A stretch of 64,000 bases of DNA, taken from Synechococcus sp. MIT S9220 (GTDB lineage: Bacteria > Cyanobacteriota > Cyanobacteriia > PCC-6307 > Cyanobiaceae). Positions within the stretch are counted from its first letter, which is position 1. Every line of letters begins with the position of its first letter. The notes under the pieces were generated by a model. The model saw nothing but the letters and a program-made list of their open reading frames with translations. It was not told where the DNA came from and made no database searches. Shown here piece after piece: positions 24,236 to 33,292 of the stretch. The DNA lies in NCBI RefSeq assembly GCF_014304815.1, contig NZ_CP047958.1:930001-994000 (forward strand). Reading direction: 5' to 3'. The position numbers and the translations under genes were made by a program.

Positions 24236-24993
24236 GCGTTGACGTGGCGGAACGACGTCGCCTGCTGATCGCCTCCCGCAGGTTGCAGTCTGCGGATGAC
24301 CATCGTCGCTTTGTGCTTGAGGATCATGAATCGCGCTACCTGCGCAAGGTTCTGCGGCTGAAGCAAGGTGCTCAGGTGGATGTCATCGATGGCCGGGGCA
24401 ACCTGTGGGTGGCTCGTCTTTTGAACGGTCATCAACTTGAGTTGTGCTCAGAGATCGAGGCGCCTAGTCAGACTGTGATTTCCCCAAGGCCGAAACTGGG
24501 TCTTGCCATTGCGTTGATCCGTCGAGGAATGGATGACGTGATGCGGATGGCTTGTGAGTTGGGTGTGGATCGCTTGCAGCCGCTGGATTGTCAACGCTCC
24601 GTTCCTCAGGCTGAGCATCGTCCGGAGCGTTGGGGCTTGATCCTGCAGGAAGCCGTTGAACAGTGCGAGCGGCTCTGGGCTCCTGAACTGCCTGAACTGT
24701 GTCCCTCCGCAGAGTGGTGGAACACACCGGGGCCGCGCGACCTGCGCTTGATTGCGGTGGCTCGCGAACTGGAGAGTCCTCGATTGTCTGAATGGCTTGC
24801 GACTCAGGCCTCAGTGGATCGATCCATCTGGCTGTCGATCGGACCCGAGGGGGGGTGGAGCGAGCAGGAACTGGCTGCAGCACAAGCAGCAGGCTGGATC
24901 TTTGTGTCTCTGGGTGACACCATCCTGCGCAGTTCCACCGCTGCTGTGGCTGGGATCAGCAGCCTCAGTAACTGGCGCACGCTCAGGTGCTGA
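24232..24993 (+). CDS. rsmE: 16S rRNA m3U1498 methyltransferase
   Basis: A 253-residue SPOUT-class methyltransferase for U1498 in helix 44 of 16S rRNA. N-terminal PUA-like domain (HESRYLRKVLRLKQGAQVDV), then the SPOUT domain with ALIRRGMDDVMRMACELGVD, IGPEGGWSEQEL and SLGDTILRSSTAAVAGISSL, the trefoil-knot SAM site. The TTG at 24232 overlaps the DUF3531 stop (TTGA); GTG at 24244 is an alternative start. Confidence 0.9.
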   Translation: MSVDVAERRRLLIASRRLQSADDHRRFVLEDHESRYLRKVLRLKQGAQVDVIDGRGNLWVARLLNGHQLELCSEIEAPSQTVISPRPKLGLAIALIRRGMDDVMRMACELGVDRLQPLDCQRSVPQAEHRPERWGLILQEAVEQCERLWAPELPELCPSAEWWNTPGPRDLRLIAVARELESPRLSEWLATQASVDRSIWLSIGPEGGWSEQELAAAQAAGWIFVSLGDTILRSSTAAVAGISSLSNWRTLRC

Positions 24994-25233
24994 GGCTCCT
25001 GCGCTTACAGGCATCCATGCAAGGTCTTCCGGTCACTCCCATGCGCTGCATCAGCGTGATCTGCACAGAGGAGGGGCTTTGAAGCGCCTCTCTCAGACCA
25101 GATTCTGAGCAAGTTGCATGTTGCTCAGGGCTGAAGGTGCGTCACGCCTGTGATCCTCCACTGAAGCATCAATGGAATGACGCATCAGTGGATCAGATCA
25201 GGATTGTGCCTGATGAGGCCTGCCCCAGATCGT

Positions 25234-25698
25234 CTAGCTCTTGAACAGCTCGCTGGCCATGCTGCGGAAGCCTGCCAGGTTGTTGCCTGGACGACGCTTG
25301 CCGGGACGAATCGAGTTGCCAGGTTGGAGAGCATCTGGGGCAAAGGTGGTCAACTGAATCTCCGGTTTGGCGGCTTCTGCGGCGGCTAGCTCTGCGGCGA
25401 GGGCCTCTGCAGTGGTCAGAGATGGCTTGGCTTTCGGAGCGTCTTCACTGCTCTTTGCAGTGGTATCGGGATTGCTTGCAGCTTGGCTTTCAGCAACTAC
25501 TGCCACAGGAGCAGGAGCTGGAGCTGGATCAACAGCAGGGGCAGGGACAGCCTCTTCGACTGGAGCTGGGGCCGCTTCTGGCTGGGATGGCTCAGCAGCG
25601 TTCTCGACCTTCTCCGGCTTGGGTTCAGGCTTGGTCTTTGCCGCCTGCGGTTCCTGCTCTCCCAGCTCAAGGAAGAAACCCTTTCTGTTCAGCACCAT
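25234..25698 (-). CDS. Pro/Ala/Glu-rich hypothetical protein
   Basis: A 154-residue protein with a short ordered start MVLNRKGFFLELGEQEPQ, then a long disordered stretch built from Pro-Ala and Glu (PAPVEEAVPAPAVDPAPAPA), then a C-terminal conserved-looking block (NSIRPGKRRPGNNLAGFRSM). The ordered ends with a variable middle are typical of lineage-specific cyanobacterial proteins. No enzymatic motif. It is divergent from the DUF92 gene. Confidence 0.65.
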   Translation of the reverse strand: MVLNRKGFFLELGEQEPQAAKTKPEPKPEKVENAAEPSQPEAAPAPVEEAVPAPAVDPAPAPAPVAVVAESQAASNPDTTAKSSEDAPKAKPSLTTAEALAAELAAAEAAKPEIQLTTFAPDALQPGNSIRPGKRRPGNNLAGFRSMASELFKS

Positions 25699-25731
25699 GC
25701 CTGAGCGGGGAAATCGTCAAGCTGATTATCC

Positions 25732-26550
25732 GTGCCGAAGCGCCCGTCAGCGTTGATGCTTAGGGCAGTGCAACACAGCCTGATGTTTTTCACGCCTTTT
25801 GAGCTCCCGTCTCAAACCGCTGCGCTGTGGCTCACCGCGCTCCTGGTTAATGCGCTCTTGATCGGTTTTGCGCAGCGCTTTCCGTTGCTCACCCGCGCCG
25901 GTTGGTGTCATGCAGGCATCCTTGGCACGGTGCTCTGGGGTTCGCTGGATTGGCGCGGCTGGTTGGCCGTTGTGGCCTATCTCGTGCTTGGTTCGCTGGT
26001 CACCAAGCTGGGCTTTGCCAGGAAGCAGGAGCTTGGTCTTGCCGAGGGGCGAGGCGGTCGTCGCGGTCCAGAAAATGTCTGGGGCTCGGCCTTCACCGGT
26101 CTTGTGCTGGCTTTGCTGATCGCTGCTCGCATCGGTTCGCCGATGTTGTTGCTGATTGGCTTCTCCGCGAGTTTTGCGGCCAAACTGGCCGACACCTTCG
26201 GCAGTGAGATCGGCAAGCGCTGGGGCCGGACCACCTTGCTGATCACCACCCTGCGGCCGGTGCCCGCTGGGACCGAGGGTGCGGTGAGTGTGGAAGGAAC
26301 CCTGGCCAGTGCCGTTGGCAGTCTGCTGATGACGGTTGTGATGGCTCTGCTCGGATTGCTTCAATCCGGAGCTGCCTTTGCTGTTGTGTTGGTGGTGGGT
26401 TTCATCGCCACACTGCTGGAAAGTTTGCTGGGAGCTCTTGGCCAGGACCGCTGGCCCTGGCTGAGCAATGAGCTGGTTAATGGTCTGCAGACCGCATGGG
26501 CGGCAGGACTGGCGATCGTTTTCGCTTGGCTTCTGGGCTTGTCGGGCTGA
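25732..26550 (+). CDS. DUF92/TIGR00297 membrane protein, VTE6 (phytyl-phosphate kinase) homologue
   Basis: A 272-residue membrane protein with about seven hydrophobic segments. Conserved features are the GRGGRRGPENVWGSAFTG loop, ADTFGSEIGKRWG, and LITTLRPVPAGTEGAVSVEG. The plant and cyanobacterial member VTE6 phosphorylates phytyl phosphate to phytyl diphosphate for tocopherol and phylloquinone synthesis and chlorophyll phytol recycling; that role is inferred here. GTG at 25732 is the first start; ATG at 25756 is the likely alternative. Its 3' end overlaps the convergent sigma gene by 74 bases. Confidence 0.75.
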   Translation: MPKRPSALMLRAVQHSLMFFTPFELPSQTAALWLTALLVNALLIGFAQRFPLLTRAGWCHAGILGTVLWGSLDWRGWLAVVAYLVLGSLVTKLGFARKQELGLAEGRGGRRGPENVWGSAFTGLVLALLIAARIGSPMLLLIGFSASFAAKLADTFGSEIGKRWGRTTLLITTLRPVPAGTEGAVSVEGTLASAVGSLLMTVVMALLGLLQSGAAFAVVLVVGFIATLLESLLGALGQDRWPWLSNELVNGLQTAWAAGLAIVFAWLLGLSG

Positions 26551-27340
26551 AATCTCGACCGGCTTCGGCACGCAGGGTGTTGAGCATTCCTCGCAGTGCA
26601 GTCCGCAGCATGAGCCGGTCGATGCATTCGCGGCGTGCAATCTCTGTCAGGGAGAGTCCGTCGATCCAGAACGCACAGAGCCAACGGCAATGGTTCGGCT
26701 CCAAGCTGTTCAACATTTGGATCAGCCATTCGTGCTGTGGATCAGCCGGCTGGCATCGGTGATCTTGCAGACCATCGATCCGGGCCTCTGGTTCAGAAGA
26801 ACCATCGCTGTTGCTGAGCTGATGATGGAGTGACTGGATTCGCCGATCCCGGTGTGCCATGCAGGCCTCTCGCCAGCGATCAGTGCTGACTCCGAGTTGT
26901 TGAGTGAGATCTTCATTGCTGAGTAGCGGCATCCCGGCATGCAATCGCCGCTCCTGCGCTTTCGTTCCCCGGGCATGCAGATCACTGAGTCGCCAGGGGA
27001 TTCGCATCGTTTGCAGCCGGTCTCTTCTGTAATGCCTGATCTGGCCGGTGATCCTCGGCATCGCATAGCTGCTGATGCGGTGGCCGCGACTGGCCTCAAA
27101 ACGCTCAACAGCTCGGATCAGCCCATAGCGGCCTTCCTGCACCAGATCGTCGCGTTCACCGGAACCGTTGTGCAGCAGACGATTGGCACCGAGATGTGCC
27201 AGCCCGAGGTGCATCAGCACAGTGTCATTGCGCTGCAGGATGTGCTCAGGGATCGATCGGCGGCGTTCATGCTGTCGTTGACGATCAAGTCGTCGTTGAA
27301 TTGCCGCCGGTTGCGTGGTGTTGGTCATCGATGCCATCAA
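26477..27340 (-). CDS. alternative sigma factor, sigma-70 family (group 3-like)
   Basis: A 287-residue sigma factor lacking region 1.1. Region 2 is clear: LHNGSGERDDLVQEGRYGLI, then AVERFEASRGHRISSYAMPR and ITGQIRHYRRD. Region 3 has LSNEDLTQQLGVSTDRW, and a divergent region 4 follows (LSLTEIARRECIDR). This architecture fits the short non-primary sigma factors of marine Synechococcus used for stress or nutrient responses; the regulon is unknown. No anti-sigma gene is adjacent. Its tail overlaps the DUF92 gene. Confidence 0.85.
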   Translation of the reverse strand: MMASMTNTTQPAAIQRRLDRQRQHERRRSIPEHILQRNDTVLMHLGLAHLGANRLLHNGSGERDDLVQEGRYGLIRAVERFEASRGHRISSYAMPRITGQIRHYRRDRLQTMRIPWRLSDLHARGTKAQERRLHAGMPLLSNEDLTQQLGVSTDRWREACMAHRDRRIQSLHHQLSNSDGSSEPEARIDGLQDHRCQPADPQHEWLIQMLNSLEPNHCRWLCAFWIDGLSLTEIARRECIDRLMLRTALRGMLNTLRAEAGRDFSPTSPEAKRKRSPVLPPMRSADH

Positions 27341-27436
27341 GCAGGAACCTTTTCAAGGTCCGCTGAGTCATGGCTGGCTCACCTCACTCCTGTGGATGAA
27401 CGGATTCATCCTCAAGGGGGAGGAATGGGCAGGTGA

Positions 27437-27973
27437 TCAGTGCTTGCCAGTGCGCCCGATCAGGTAGGCGCTGAACGCCAACATCAGCACGCCTGCGCAG
27501 TACTGAATCAGCTCGGTGATTGAGGTCACCTCAAAGCTCACCATCACCTTGAACGCCGTCACGATCAGGGCAACGATGATCACCTTGGTGAGCTTCTGTT
27601 TCAGACCATCGAGATCTTGGATGTTCAGCAAATTGCGTCTTGAAGACGATTCATCGTTCTGTCGCGGGTCGATGTCGGAAATCACCAGCTCGTAGATGCC
27701 ATAGCCAAAAATCAGCAGGGCGATGCCGATGAGGTAGTAGTCGATGCCTCCTACCACCTTCCCAATCAGCAGCGTGCTGTTGTCGTGGGTGAAGTCACCT
27801 CGAAAGACTTTTCTGAGAACGCTGATCTCTGCGTAGGTGCCGATAACAAAACAGCTGATGCTCCCCAGCAGACTCATCACCACGGGAATCAGCGTGACCA
27901 GTCGGAACTTCCAGATCAGCCCTTCAAATTTGTGCTCCAGGCGGCTCGATCGGTTCATGCTCGGCTTGTTCAT
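27437..27973 (-). CDS. UPF0114 (YqhA) family membrane protein
   Basis: A 178-residue protein with four membrane segments: SLLGSISCFVIGTYAEI, YLIGIALLIFGYGIYELVIS, LTKVIIVALIVTAFKVMVSF and CAGVLMLAFSAYLIG. The motif YGIYELVISDID is a hallmark of UPF0114/YqhA, a widespread inner-membrane family without known function. It is full length. Confidence 0.85.
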   Translation of the reverse strand: MNKPSMNRSSRLEHKFEGLIWKFRLVTLIPVVMSLLGSISCFVIGTYAEISVLRKVFRGDFTHDNSTLLIGKVVGGIDYYLIGIALLIFGYGIYELVISDIDPRQNDESSSRRNLLNIQDLDGLKQKLTKVIIVALIVTAFKVMVSFEVTSITELIQYCAGVLMLAFSAYLIGRTGKH

Positions 27974-28015
27974 GGTGGCGCTTGGTCTGGATTCGTTTGG
28001 GTGTGAAGGGATGAC

Positions 28016-28255
28016 TTAAGCGAGGTTCTCCGATGTCGGAGGTCTGGAAGGAGGTGGAGGGCCCAGAAGCGCTGGTATGGAGAGTCCCACAAGGGCTGAG
28101 CTCACGGTCAGAAAGACAGCCAGTGGAATGGGCTTCACCAGTGGCTGCCGTTCCATCACGGTGCCGCAACGGAAGCACACGGGCAGGCCCCCTTTCGGCG
28201 GGTGCAGCACGACCGCAGGACCACAACAGCAATCAGGGCAGCGGAATCGAGGCAT
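28016..28255 (-). CDS. small zinc-ribbon membrane protein
   Basis: A 79-residue protein starting MPRFRCPDCCCGPAVV, with a C-x2-C(C) ... C-x2-C zinc ribbon closed by CFRCGTV (residues ~38-43), then a membrane segment (PLAVFLTVSSALVGLSIPALL) and a Pro-rich tail. The ATG at 28255 is chosen because the ribbon starts immediately; longer in-frame extensions overlap the mfd leader. It is divergent from mfd. Possibly a membrane-tethered zinc-ribbon protein of unknown partner. Confidence 0.6.
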   Translation of the reverse strand: MPRFRCPDCCCGPAVVLHPPKGGLPVCFRCGTVMERQPLVKPIPLAVFLTVSSALVGLSIPALLGPPPPSRPPTSENLA

Positions 28256-28334
28256 GGCCGAAGAGCGCGTGCTGATACACGCAGTGGCGAACTGTGAATT
28301 GCGACAATCATGCGTTGCCGTCAGTGGTCCTGCC

Positions 28335-31300
28335 ATGCCCCTCAGCTCCCTGGTGCGCCTGCTGCAGTGCTCAGCGCTGACCAGTGAGCTCGGCGAACGC
28401 ATCGATCGCCCCAACCGGCTCCTGCTCCGCGGAGGTGGTCGGGGAGCCAGGGCTCTTGTGGCCAGTGCGCTGGCGCGCCAACAGGATCGGCCTCTGCTTG
28501 TGGTCGTGCCGACCCTTGAGGAGGCGGGTCGCTGGACGGCTCTTCTGGACCTGATGGGCTGGCGCAGTGCCCAGCTCTATCCCACCAGTGAAGGTTCGCC
28601 CTATGAACCGTTTGACCCCACCAGTGAAATCACCTGGGGGCAGTTGCAGGTGCTCAGTGAATTGCAGCTCGATCAACAGAGCTGCGATCTGGCGATTGTG
28701 GCCACGGAGCGCTGTCTTCAACCGCATTTGCCACCGCCGCAGGCTTTATCTGATCGATGCCGAACCCTTCGTAAAGGCGACAGCGTCGACCTTGAGGATC
28801 TAGCCACCAGCCTGGCCCAGCTTGGTTATGAACGGGTTTCCACCATCGACCAGGAAGGTACCTGGAGCCGCCGTGGCGACATCGTTGATGTTTTCCCGGT
28901 CAGCAGTGAACTGCCGGTGCGTCTGGAGTTCTTTGGTGATGAGCTCGACAAGCTGCGTGAATTTGATCCCGCCAGCCAGCGTTCCCTTGATCCGATCGAA
29001 AGTCTGAGGCTGACCCCGACAGGCTTCAGTCCTTTGATCGCTGAACAGCTGCGCGATGCCATGCCGGATGGTCTCGATCAGTTTCTCAGTGAGGAATCCC
29101 TGTCTGAATTGCTGGAAGGGGGGACTCCCGAGGGCATGCGCCGCCTTCTTGGACTGGCCTGGAAGCAGCCTGCTTCACTTCTCGACTATCTCCCGTCCAA
29201 CAGCTTTGTAGCCATTGATGAGCGACGTCATGGCCGCTCCCATGGGGACCAGTGGCTGGACCATGCCAGGGAGCATCACGACGAACTGGCGTTGCCGTTG
29301 CCGATCCTGCATCGCGACATCGAGGAGGCGATGGGGCTGGCTGAAGCTTTCCCAGGGTTTGATCTGGCTGAGTTGCAGGAAAGTGATGACCATCCCAACG
29401 CTTTTGATCTCAACAGTCGTCCTGTGCCGGCCTATCCCAATCAGTTCGGAAAGCTTGGTGAACTGATCAAGAGCTACGGCAAGGAGAAACAGGCTGTTTG
29501 GCTGCTGTCTGCCCAGCCCAGTCGAGCTGTTGCGTTGCTCGAAGAGCATGACTGCATCAGTCGTTTCGTACCCAATGCTGCCGATGCGCCTGCCATCGAG
29601 CGTCTGATTGAACAGGGAACACCTGTTGCTTTGAAAACACGCGGCACTGCTGACCTCGAGGGTCTGCAGCTTCCCGCCTGGCGGGTCGCTCTCATCACTG
29701 ACCGCGAGTTTTTTGGGCAGCAAACCCTCACCAGCACGGGCTATGTGCGCCGCCGCCGCAAGGCAGCCAGTCGCACGGTGGATCCCAACAAAATGCAGCC
29801 TGGGGATTTCGTGGTGCATCGCAATCACGGCATCGGCCGTTTCCAGAAGCTGGAAAAGTTGGCGATCAGCGGCGAGGTGCGTGACTACCTGGTGGTGCAG
29901 TACGCCGACGGCATCCTGCGGGTGGCGGCGGATCAGCTGGGCAGCCTCGGTCGTTATCGCGCCAACAGTGATGCTCCACCCCAACTCAGCAAGATGGGCG
30001 GTTCGGCCTGGGTCAAGGCCAAGGAACGTGCCGGAAAGGCCTTGCGCAAGGTGGCGCTCGACCTGGTGAAGCTTTACGCCGAGCGACATCAGGCCCCTGG
30101 ATTCGCGTTTCCGGTTGACGGCCCTTGGCAGAACGAGCTGGAAGAGTCATTCCCCTATGAACCAACTCCGGATCAGCTCAAGGCCACAGTCGATGTGAAG
30201 CGGGATATGGAGAAGTCGCAACCGATGGATCGCCTGGTTTGCGGCGATGTGGGCTTCGGCAAAACCGAGGTAGCGATCCGGGCCATCTTCAAGGCGATTA
30301 CGGCCGGTAAACAGGTGGCGATGTTGGCTCCCACAACAGTGCTTGCCCAGCAGCATTGGCGAACGCTTTCAGAGCGTTTTGCGCCCTATCCCATCAAGGT
30401 GGCTCTGCTCAATCGCTTCCGAACCACCAGCGAGCGGAAGTCGATCCTTGAAGGTCTTAAGAAAGGCACCATCGACGCCGTTGTGGGAACGCATCAGCTG
30501 CTGAGCAAGAGCACGGTGTTCGACAAGCTCGGCCTGCTGGTGGTGGATGAAGAACAGCGCTTCGGTGTCAACCAAAAGGAAAAGATCAAAGCGCTGCGCA
30601 AGGACGTCGACGTGCTCACTCTTTCGGCGACGCCGATTCCGCGCACGCTCTACATGAGCCTTTCAGGAGTGCGTGAGATGAGCTTGATCACCACGCCCCC
30701 TCCCTTGCGCCGACCGATCAAGACCCATCTGGCCGCTCTTGATGAAGAGGCGGTTCGCAGTGCCATTCGTCAGGAGCTTGATCGCGGAGGCCAAGTCTTT
30801 TACGTGGTCCCGAGGGTCGAGGGTATTGAAGATGTGGCTGGTCAGCTGCGTCAGATGCTTCCTGGCCTGCGACTACTGGTGGCGCACGGTCAGATGGCTG
30901 AGGGCGAGCTGGAGAGCGCCATGGTGGCGTTCAACGGCGGTGAAGCGGATGTGATGCTCTGCACCACGATCGTGGAAAGCGGACTCGACATCCCCAGAGT
31001 CAACACAATCCTGATTGAGGATGCCCATCGATTCGGACTGGCGCAGCTTTATCAGTTGCGAGGACGTGTCGGTCGTAGTGGCATCCAGGCCCATGCCTGG
31101 TTGTTTTATCCCGGTAATGCCTCTCTCAGTGAAGCGGCACGGCAGCGACTGAGGGCGATTCAGGAATTTGCCCAGCTGGGCAGTGGTTATCAGCTGGCGA
31201 TGCGGGATATGGAGATCCGCGGGGTTGGAAACCTATTGGGAGTGCAGCAGAGCGGGCAGATGGAAGCCATCGGATTTGATCTCTACATGGAGATGCTTCA

Positions 31301-31877
31301 GGAATCCCTGGCCGAGATCCAGGGCCAGGACATTCCTGCCGTCGACGATACCCAGGTGGATCTGCAGGTCACTGCGTTCATTCCTGCTGACTGGATCACC
31401 GATGCCGACGAGAAGATGGCGGCCTATCGATCGGCAGCAGAGTGTGTCAGCAGCGAGTCGTTGGTTGAACTTGCAGCAATTTGGGCCGATCGCTACGGCG
31501 CTCTGCCCGGACCGGTTCAGTCGCTGCTCCAACTCATGGATCTGAAGCTTTTGGCCAAACGCTGCGGTTTTTCACGCATCCGTCCTGAGAAGCCGAACAT
31601 CGCGCTGGAGACACCGATGGAGGAGCCGGCTTTTCGCCTGTTACGCCAGGGGTTGCCGCAGCATTTACATGGTCGGCTTGTCTATCAGCCCGGGGCTGGT
31701 GCGACGGCCAAGGTGATGGCCAGAGGCCTGGGAGTGTTGCCGATGGAGAAGCAGCTTGAGGAAATCAAGAGCTGGCTTGAGCAGATGGCCGCTCAGATTC
31801 CTGATGCCGAAGGGCTCACAGCCGATGAGCGCGAAAAACAGCAAACCGCCCGTAATGAGGCCGTTCTCAGCCTTTAA
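28335..31877 (+). CDS. mfd: transcription-repair coupling factor
   Basis: A 1180-residue ATP-dependent translocase that removes stalled RNA polymerase at lesions and recruits UvrA. Order: UvrB-like N-terminal module ([22 protein letters not shown]), RNA-polymerase interaction domain ([15 protein letters not shown]), helicase motifs [10 protein letters not shown] (~637-645), [11 protein letters not shown] (~737), [26 protein letters not shown], then the TRCF C-terminal domain. The start is ATG at 28335: the frame is open further upstream, but that part overlaps the divergent zinc-ribbon gene and has no family similarity. Confidence 0.95.
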   Translation: MPLSSLVRLLQCSALTSELGERIDRPNRLLLRGGGRGARALVASALARQQDRPLLVVVPTLEEAGRWTALLDLMGWRSAQLYPTSEGSPYEPFDPTSEITWGQLQVLSELQLDQQSCDLAIVATERCLQPHLPPPQALSDRCRTLRKGDSVDLEDLATSLAQLGYERVSTIDQEGTWSRRGDIVDVFPVSSELPVRLEFFGDELDKLREFDPASQRSLDPIESLRLTPTGFSPLIAEQLRDAMPDGLDQFLSEESLSELLEGGTPEGMRRLLGLAWKQPASLLDYLPSNSFVAIDERRHGRSHGDQWLDHAREHHDELALPLPILHRDIEEAMGLAEAFPGFDLAELQESDDHPNAFDLNSRPVPAYPNQFGKLGELIKSYGKEKQAVWLLSAQPSRAVALLEEHDCISRFVPNAADAPAIERLIEQGTPVALKTRGTADLEGLQLPAWRVALITDREFFGQQTLTSTGYVRRRRKAASRTVDPNKMQPGDFVVHRNHGIGRFQKLEKLAISGEVRDYLVVQYADGILRVAADQLGSLGRYRANSDAPPQLSKMGGSAWVKAKERAGKALRKVALDLVKLYAERHQAPGFAFPVDGPWQNELEESFPYEPTPDQLKATVDVKRDMEKSQPMDRLVCGDVGFGKTEVAIRAIFKAITAGKQVAMLAPTTVLAQQHWRTLSERFAPYPIKVALLNRFRTTSERKSILEGLKKGTIDAVVGTHQLLSKSTVFDKLGLLVVDEEQRFGVNQKEKIKALRKDVDVLTLSATPIPRTLYMSLSGVREMSLITTPPPLRRPIKTHLAALDEEAVRSAIRQELDRGGQVFYVVPRVEGIEDVAGQLRQMLPGLRLLVAHGQMAEGELESAMVAFNGGEADVMLCTTIVESGLDIPRVNTILIEDAHRFGLAQLYQLRGRVGRSGIQAHAWLFYPGNASLSEAARQRLRAIQEFAQLGSGYQLAMRDMEIRGVGNLLGVQQSGQMEAIGFDLYMEMLQESLAEIQGQDIPAVDDTQVDLQVTAFIPADWITDADEKMAAYRSAAECVSSESLVELAAIWADRYGALPGPVQSLLQLMDLKLLAKRCGFSRIRPEKPNIALETPMEEPAFRLLRQGLPQHLHGRLVYQPGAGATAKVMARGLGVLPMEKQLEEIKSWLEQMAAQIPDAEGLTADEREKQQTARNEAVLSL

Positions 31878-31962
31878 CCCTTCGCGCTGATCCTGGCGAA
31901 CGGGCAAAGATGAGAAAGTTCCTACACATTGCGCAATTCTTCGTTACGCTGGCCGGAGCAAA

Positions 31963-32139
31963 ATGGACCACGTGGGCGAATTCATCGATCCAATCAGCAG
32001 CGTGGGTTCCATGGGTCTGTTCTCAAGCCTGATTGGAGCTGCGGCACTGGGTGTTTATGCCCTCTGGCAGGACGATTCGCAGAATAATGACGACGATGAT
32101 TCCTCACCTGGCGGTGGATTGATGCAGCCTGTGGCCTGA
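31963..32139 (+). CDS. 58-residue single-span membrane protein, hypothetical
   Basis: ATG to TGA; starts MDHVGEFIDPISSVGSMG, then a membrane segment (LFSSLIGAAALGVYALW), then an acidic tail QDDSQNNDDDDSSPGGG. A strong terminator follows at 32184. The tail of Asp residues after a membrane helix is distinctive, but no family is recognised. Confidence 0.55.
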   Translation: MDHVGEFIDPISSVGSMGLFSSLIGAAALGVYALWQDDSQNNDDDDSSPGGGLMQPVA

Positions 32140-32183
32140 AAAGTCCAAGCCTGCCTGTCTCCTTTCAGTCACATCCCCTCATA

Positions 32184-32213
32184 ACCATCACCCATTTGGG
32201 TGATGGTTTTTTT
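32184..32213 (+). terminator. strong intrinsic terminator
   Basis: ACCATCACCC (32184-32193) pairs perfectly with GGGTGATGGT (32198-32207) around an ATTT loop, followed by seven Ts when the last stem T is counted. It ends the small membrane-protein transcript and possibly mfd read-through. Confidence 0.9.
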
Positions 32214-32258
32214 GTTTCTGCATAAGAGCCTGGAACAGTCCCACGCCGTTCAGGGCAT

Positions 32259-32753
32259 TTGAGCCGAGTTTTGCTTCGATGTTGTTGGTGTTGGCTTCCA
32301 GCCGTTTGCTTGCCAGTCCTTGCAGCCATTCCGGCGCAGGCGGTGTCCTGGGAATCCATTGATGTTCTGCGCAACAAGCTCACGCAGGCTGGTGTGCGTG
32401 TGGTTCAGAGGGACTGCTCTCAACGAGGGCTCCAGGGTTTGTATCACCCAAGCAGCGACACCCTTGTGGTTTGTCGCTCGCACAGATCCCCAGCCCAGGT
32501 CTGGGACACCCTTGCCCACGAGGCAACCCATCGCATGCAGCGCTGCATTGGCGGCCCTATCTCAGATCGGAAGCACCATCGCGCCATGTACTCAGCCCTT
32601 GCGCGGAGTCATCCGGCGGAGGTGCGTTCGATTCGTGTGTATCCCCGTCAGCAGCAATTGGCTGAACTGGAAGCCAGATACACCGCCAAGCTCCCTCCAC
32701 GCGATGTTCTGCAGTTGTTCGATCGCTATTGCGGAGCTGAGGTTCGCGTCTGA
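32259..32753 (+). CDS. small secreted protein with HExxH motif
   Basis: A 164-residue exported protein: signal peptide ending near AIPAQA (residue ~28), then a compact domain with DTLVVCRSHR, DTLAHEATHRMQRC and DVLQLFDRYCGAEV. HEATH fits the zinc-metallopeptidase HExxH pattern, and three or four Cys could form disulfides. The likely start is TTG at 32259 directly before the hydrophobic core. It is short for a protease and lacks an obvious third zinc ligand, so the activity is unproven. Confidence 0.6.
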   Translation: MSRVLLRCCWCWLPAVCLPVLAAIPAQAVSWESIDVLRNKLTQAGVRVVQRDCSQRGLQGLYHPSSDTLVVCRSHRSPAQVWDTLAHEATHRMQRCIGGPISDRKHHRAMYSALARSHPAEVRSIRVYPRQQQLAELEARYTAKLPPRDVLQLFDRYCGAEVRV

Positions 32754-32797
32754 ATGCCGTCAAAACGTTGTTTCACCCCGATCCATTGGGATTAATC

Positions 32798-33292
32798 ATG
32801 AATTCATTACTGATGCAACTAGCGCTGGCTGCCCTCGGTCAGTTCGGTGGCAATGGCCCCATGCCGATGGGGGGGCTTCCCATCGGAGCTTTCCCTGCGG
32901 GAAGGAGACGTCCCGTCATGCCCGTGTCCAGGCCGATGACCCGCTACCCCACGGCAACAGCGCCAGGTCGCACCTCATCTCTCCAGCTCGCATCACTGGC
33001 CACAGCCACATGCTTGATGCGAGAACGACAGCTAAGCCGCGCGCAGGCTGTTGATCTGCTTGATCGCCAGGGCCAGATCTGGGGATGGGAACCACGATGG
33101 GGGCAACGCATCCAGCTGGCCTCTGTCGATGGAGCGATCAACGCAGCCGGAGGCTGCAGAACCATGGTGCGCAGGATTCAGAACAGCCCTGTATCCATCC
33201 CATCAATGGCAACGGTCCCCGTCAATCGGAACCCGGTTCGCACGGATAGCCGCAGTGAACGTGAGGGATTTGGATTGTTTCCCTATCGCTGA
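32798..33292 (+). CDS. secreted hypothetical protein
   Basis: A 164-residue protein with a weak signal sequence (MNSLLMQLALAALGQFG), a Gly/Pro/Met-rich spacer (NGPMPMGGLPIGAFPAG) and an ordered C-terminal part (LATATCLMRERQLSRAQAVD, then GWEPRWGQRIQLASVDGAI). It follows the HExxH gene by 44 bases. Its 3' end overlaps the convergent CtpA gene by ten bases. No family recognised. Confidence 0.5.
   Translation: MNSLLMQLALAALGQFGGNGPMPMGGLPIGAFPAGRRRPVMPVSRPMTRYPTATAPGRTSSLQLASLATATCLMRERQLSRAQAVDLLDRQGQIWGWEPRWGQRIQLASVDGAINAAGGCRTMVRRIQNSPVSIPSMATVPVNRNPVRTDSRSEREGFGLFPYR

Noticed and set aside
25747-26640. 297-codon minus-strand frame over DUF92
   Set aside because: Gln/His/Arg-rich antisense of a membrane protein gene; shadow frame.
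29175-30089. 304-codon minus-strand frame inside mfd
   Set aside because: Antisense to well-conserved mfd sequence; shadow frame.
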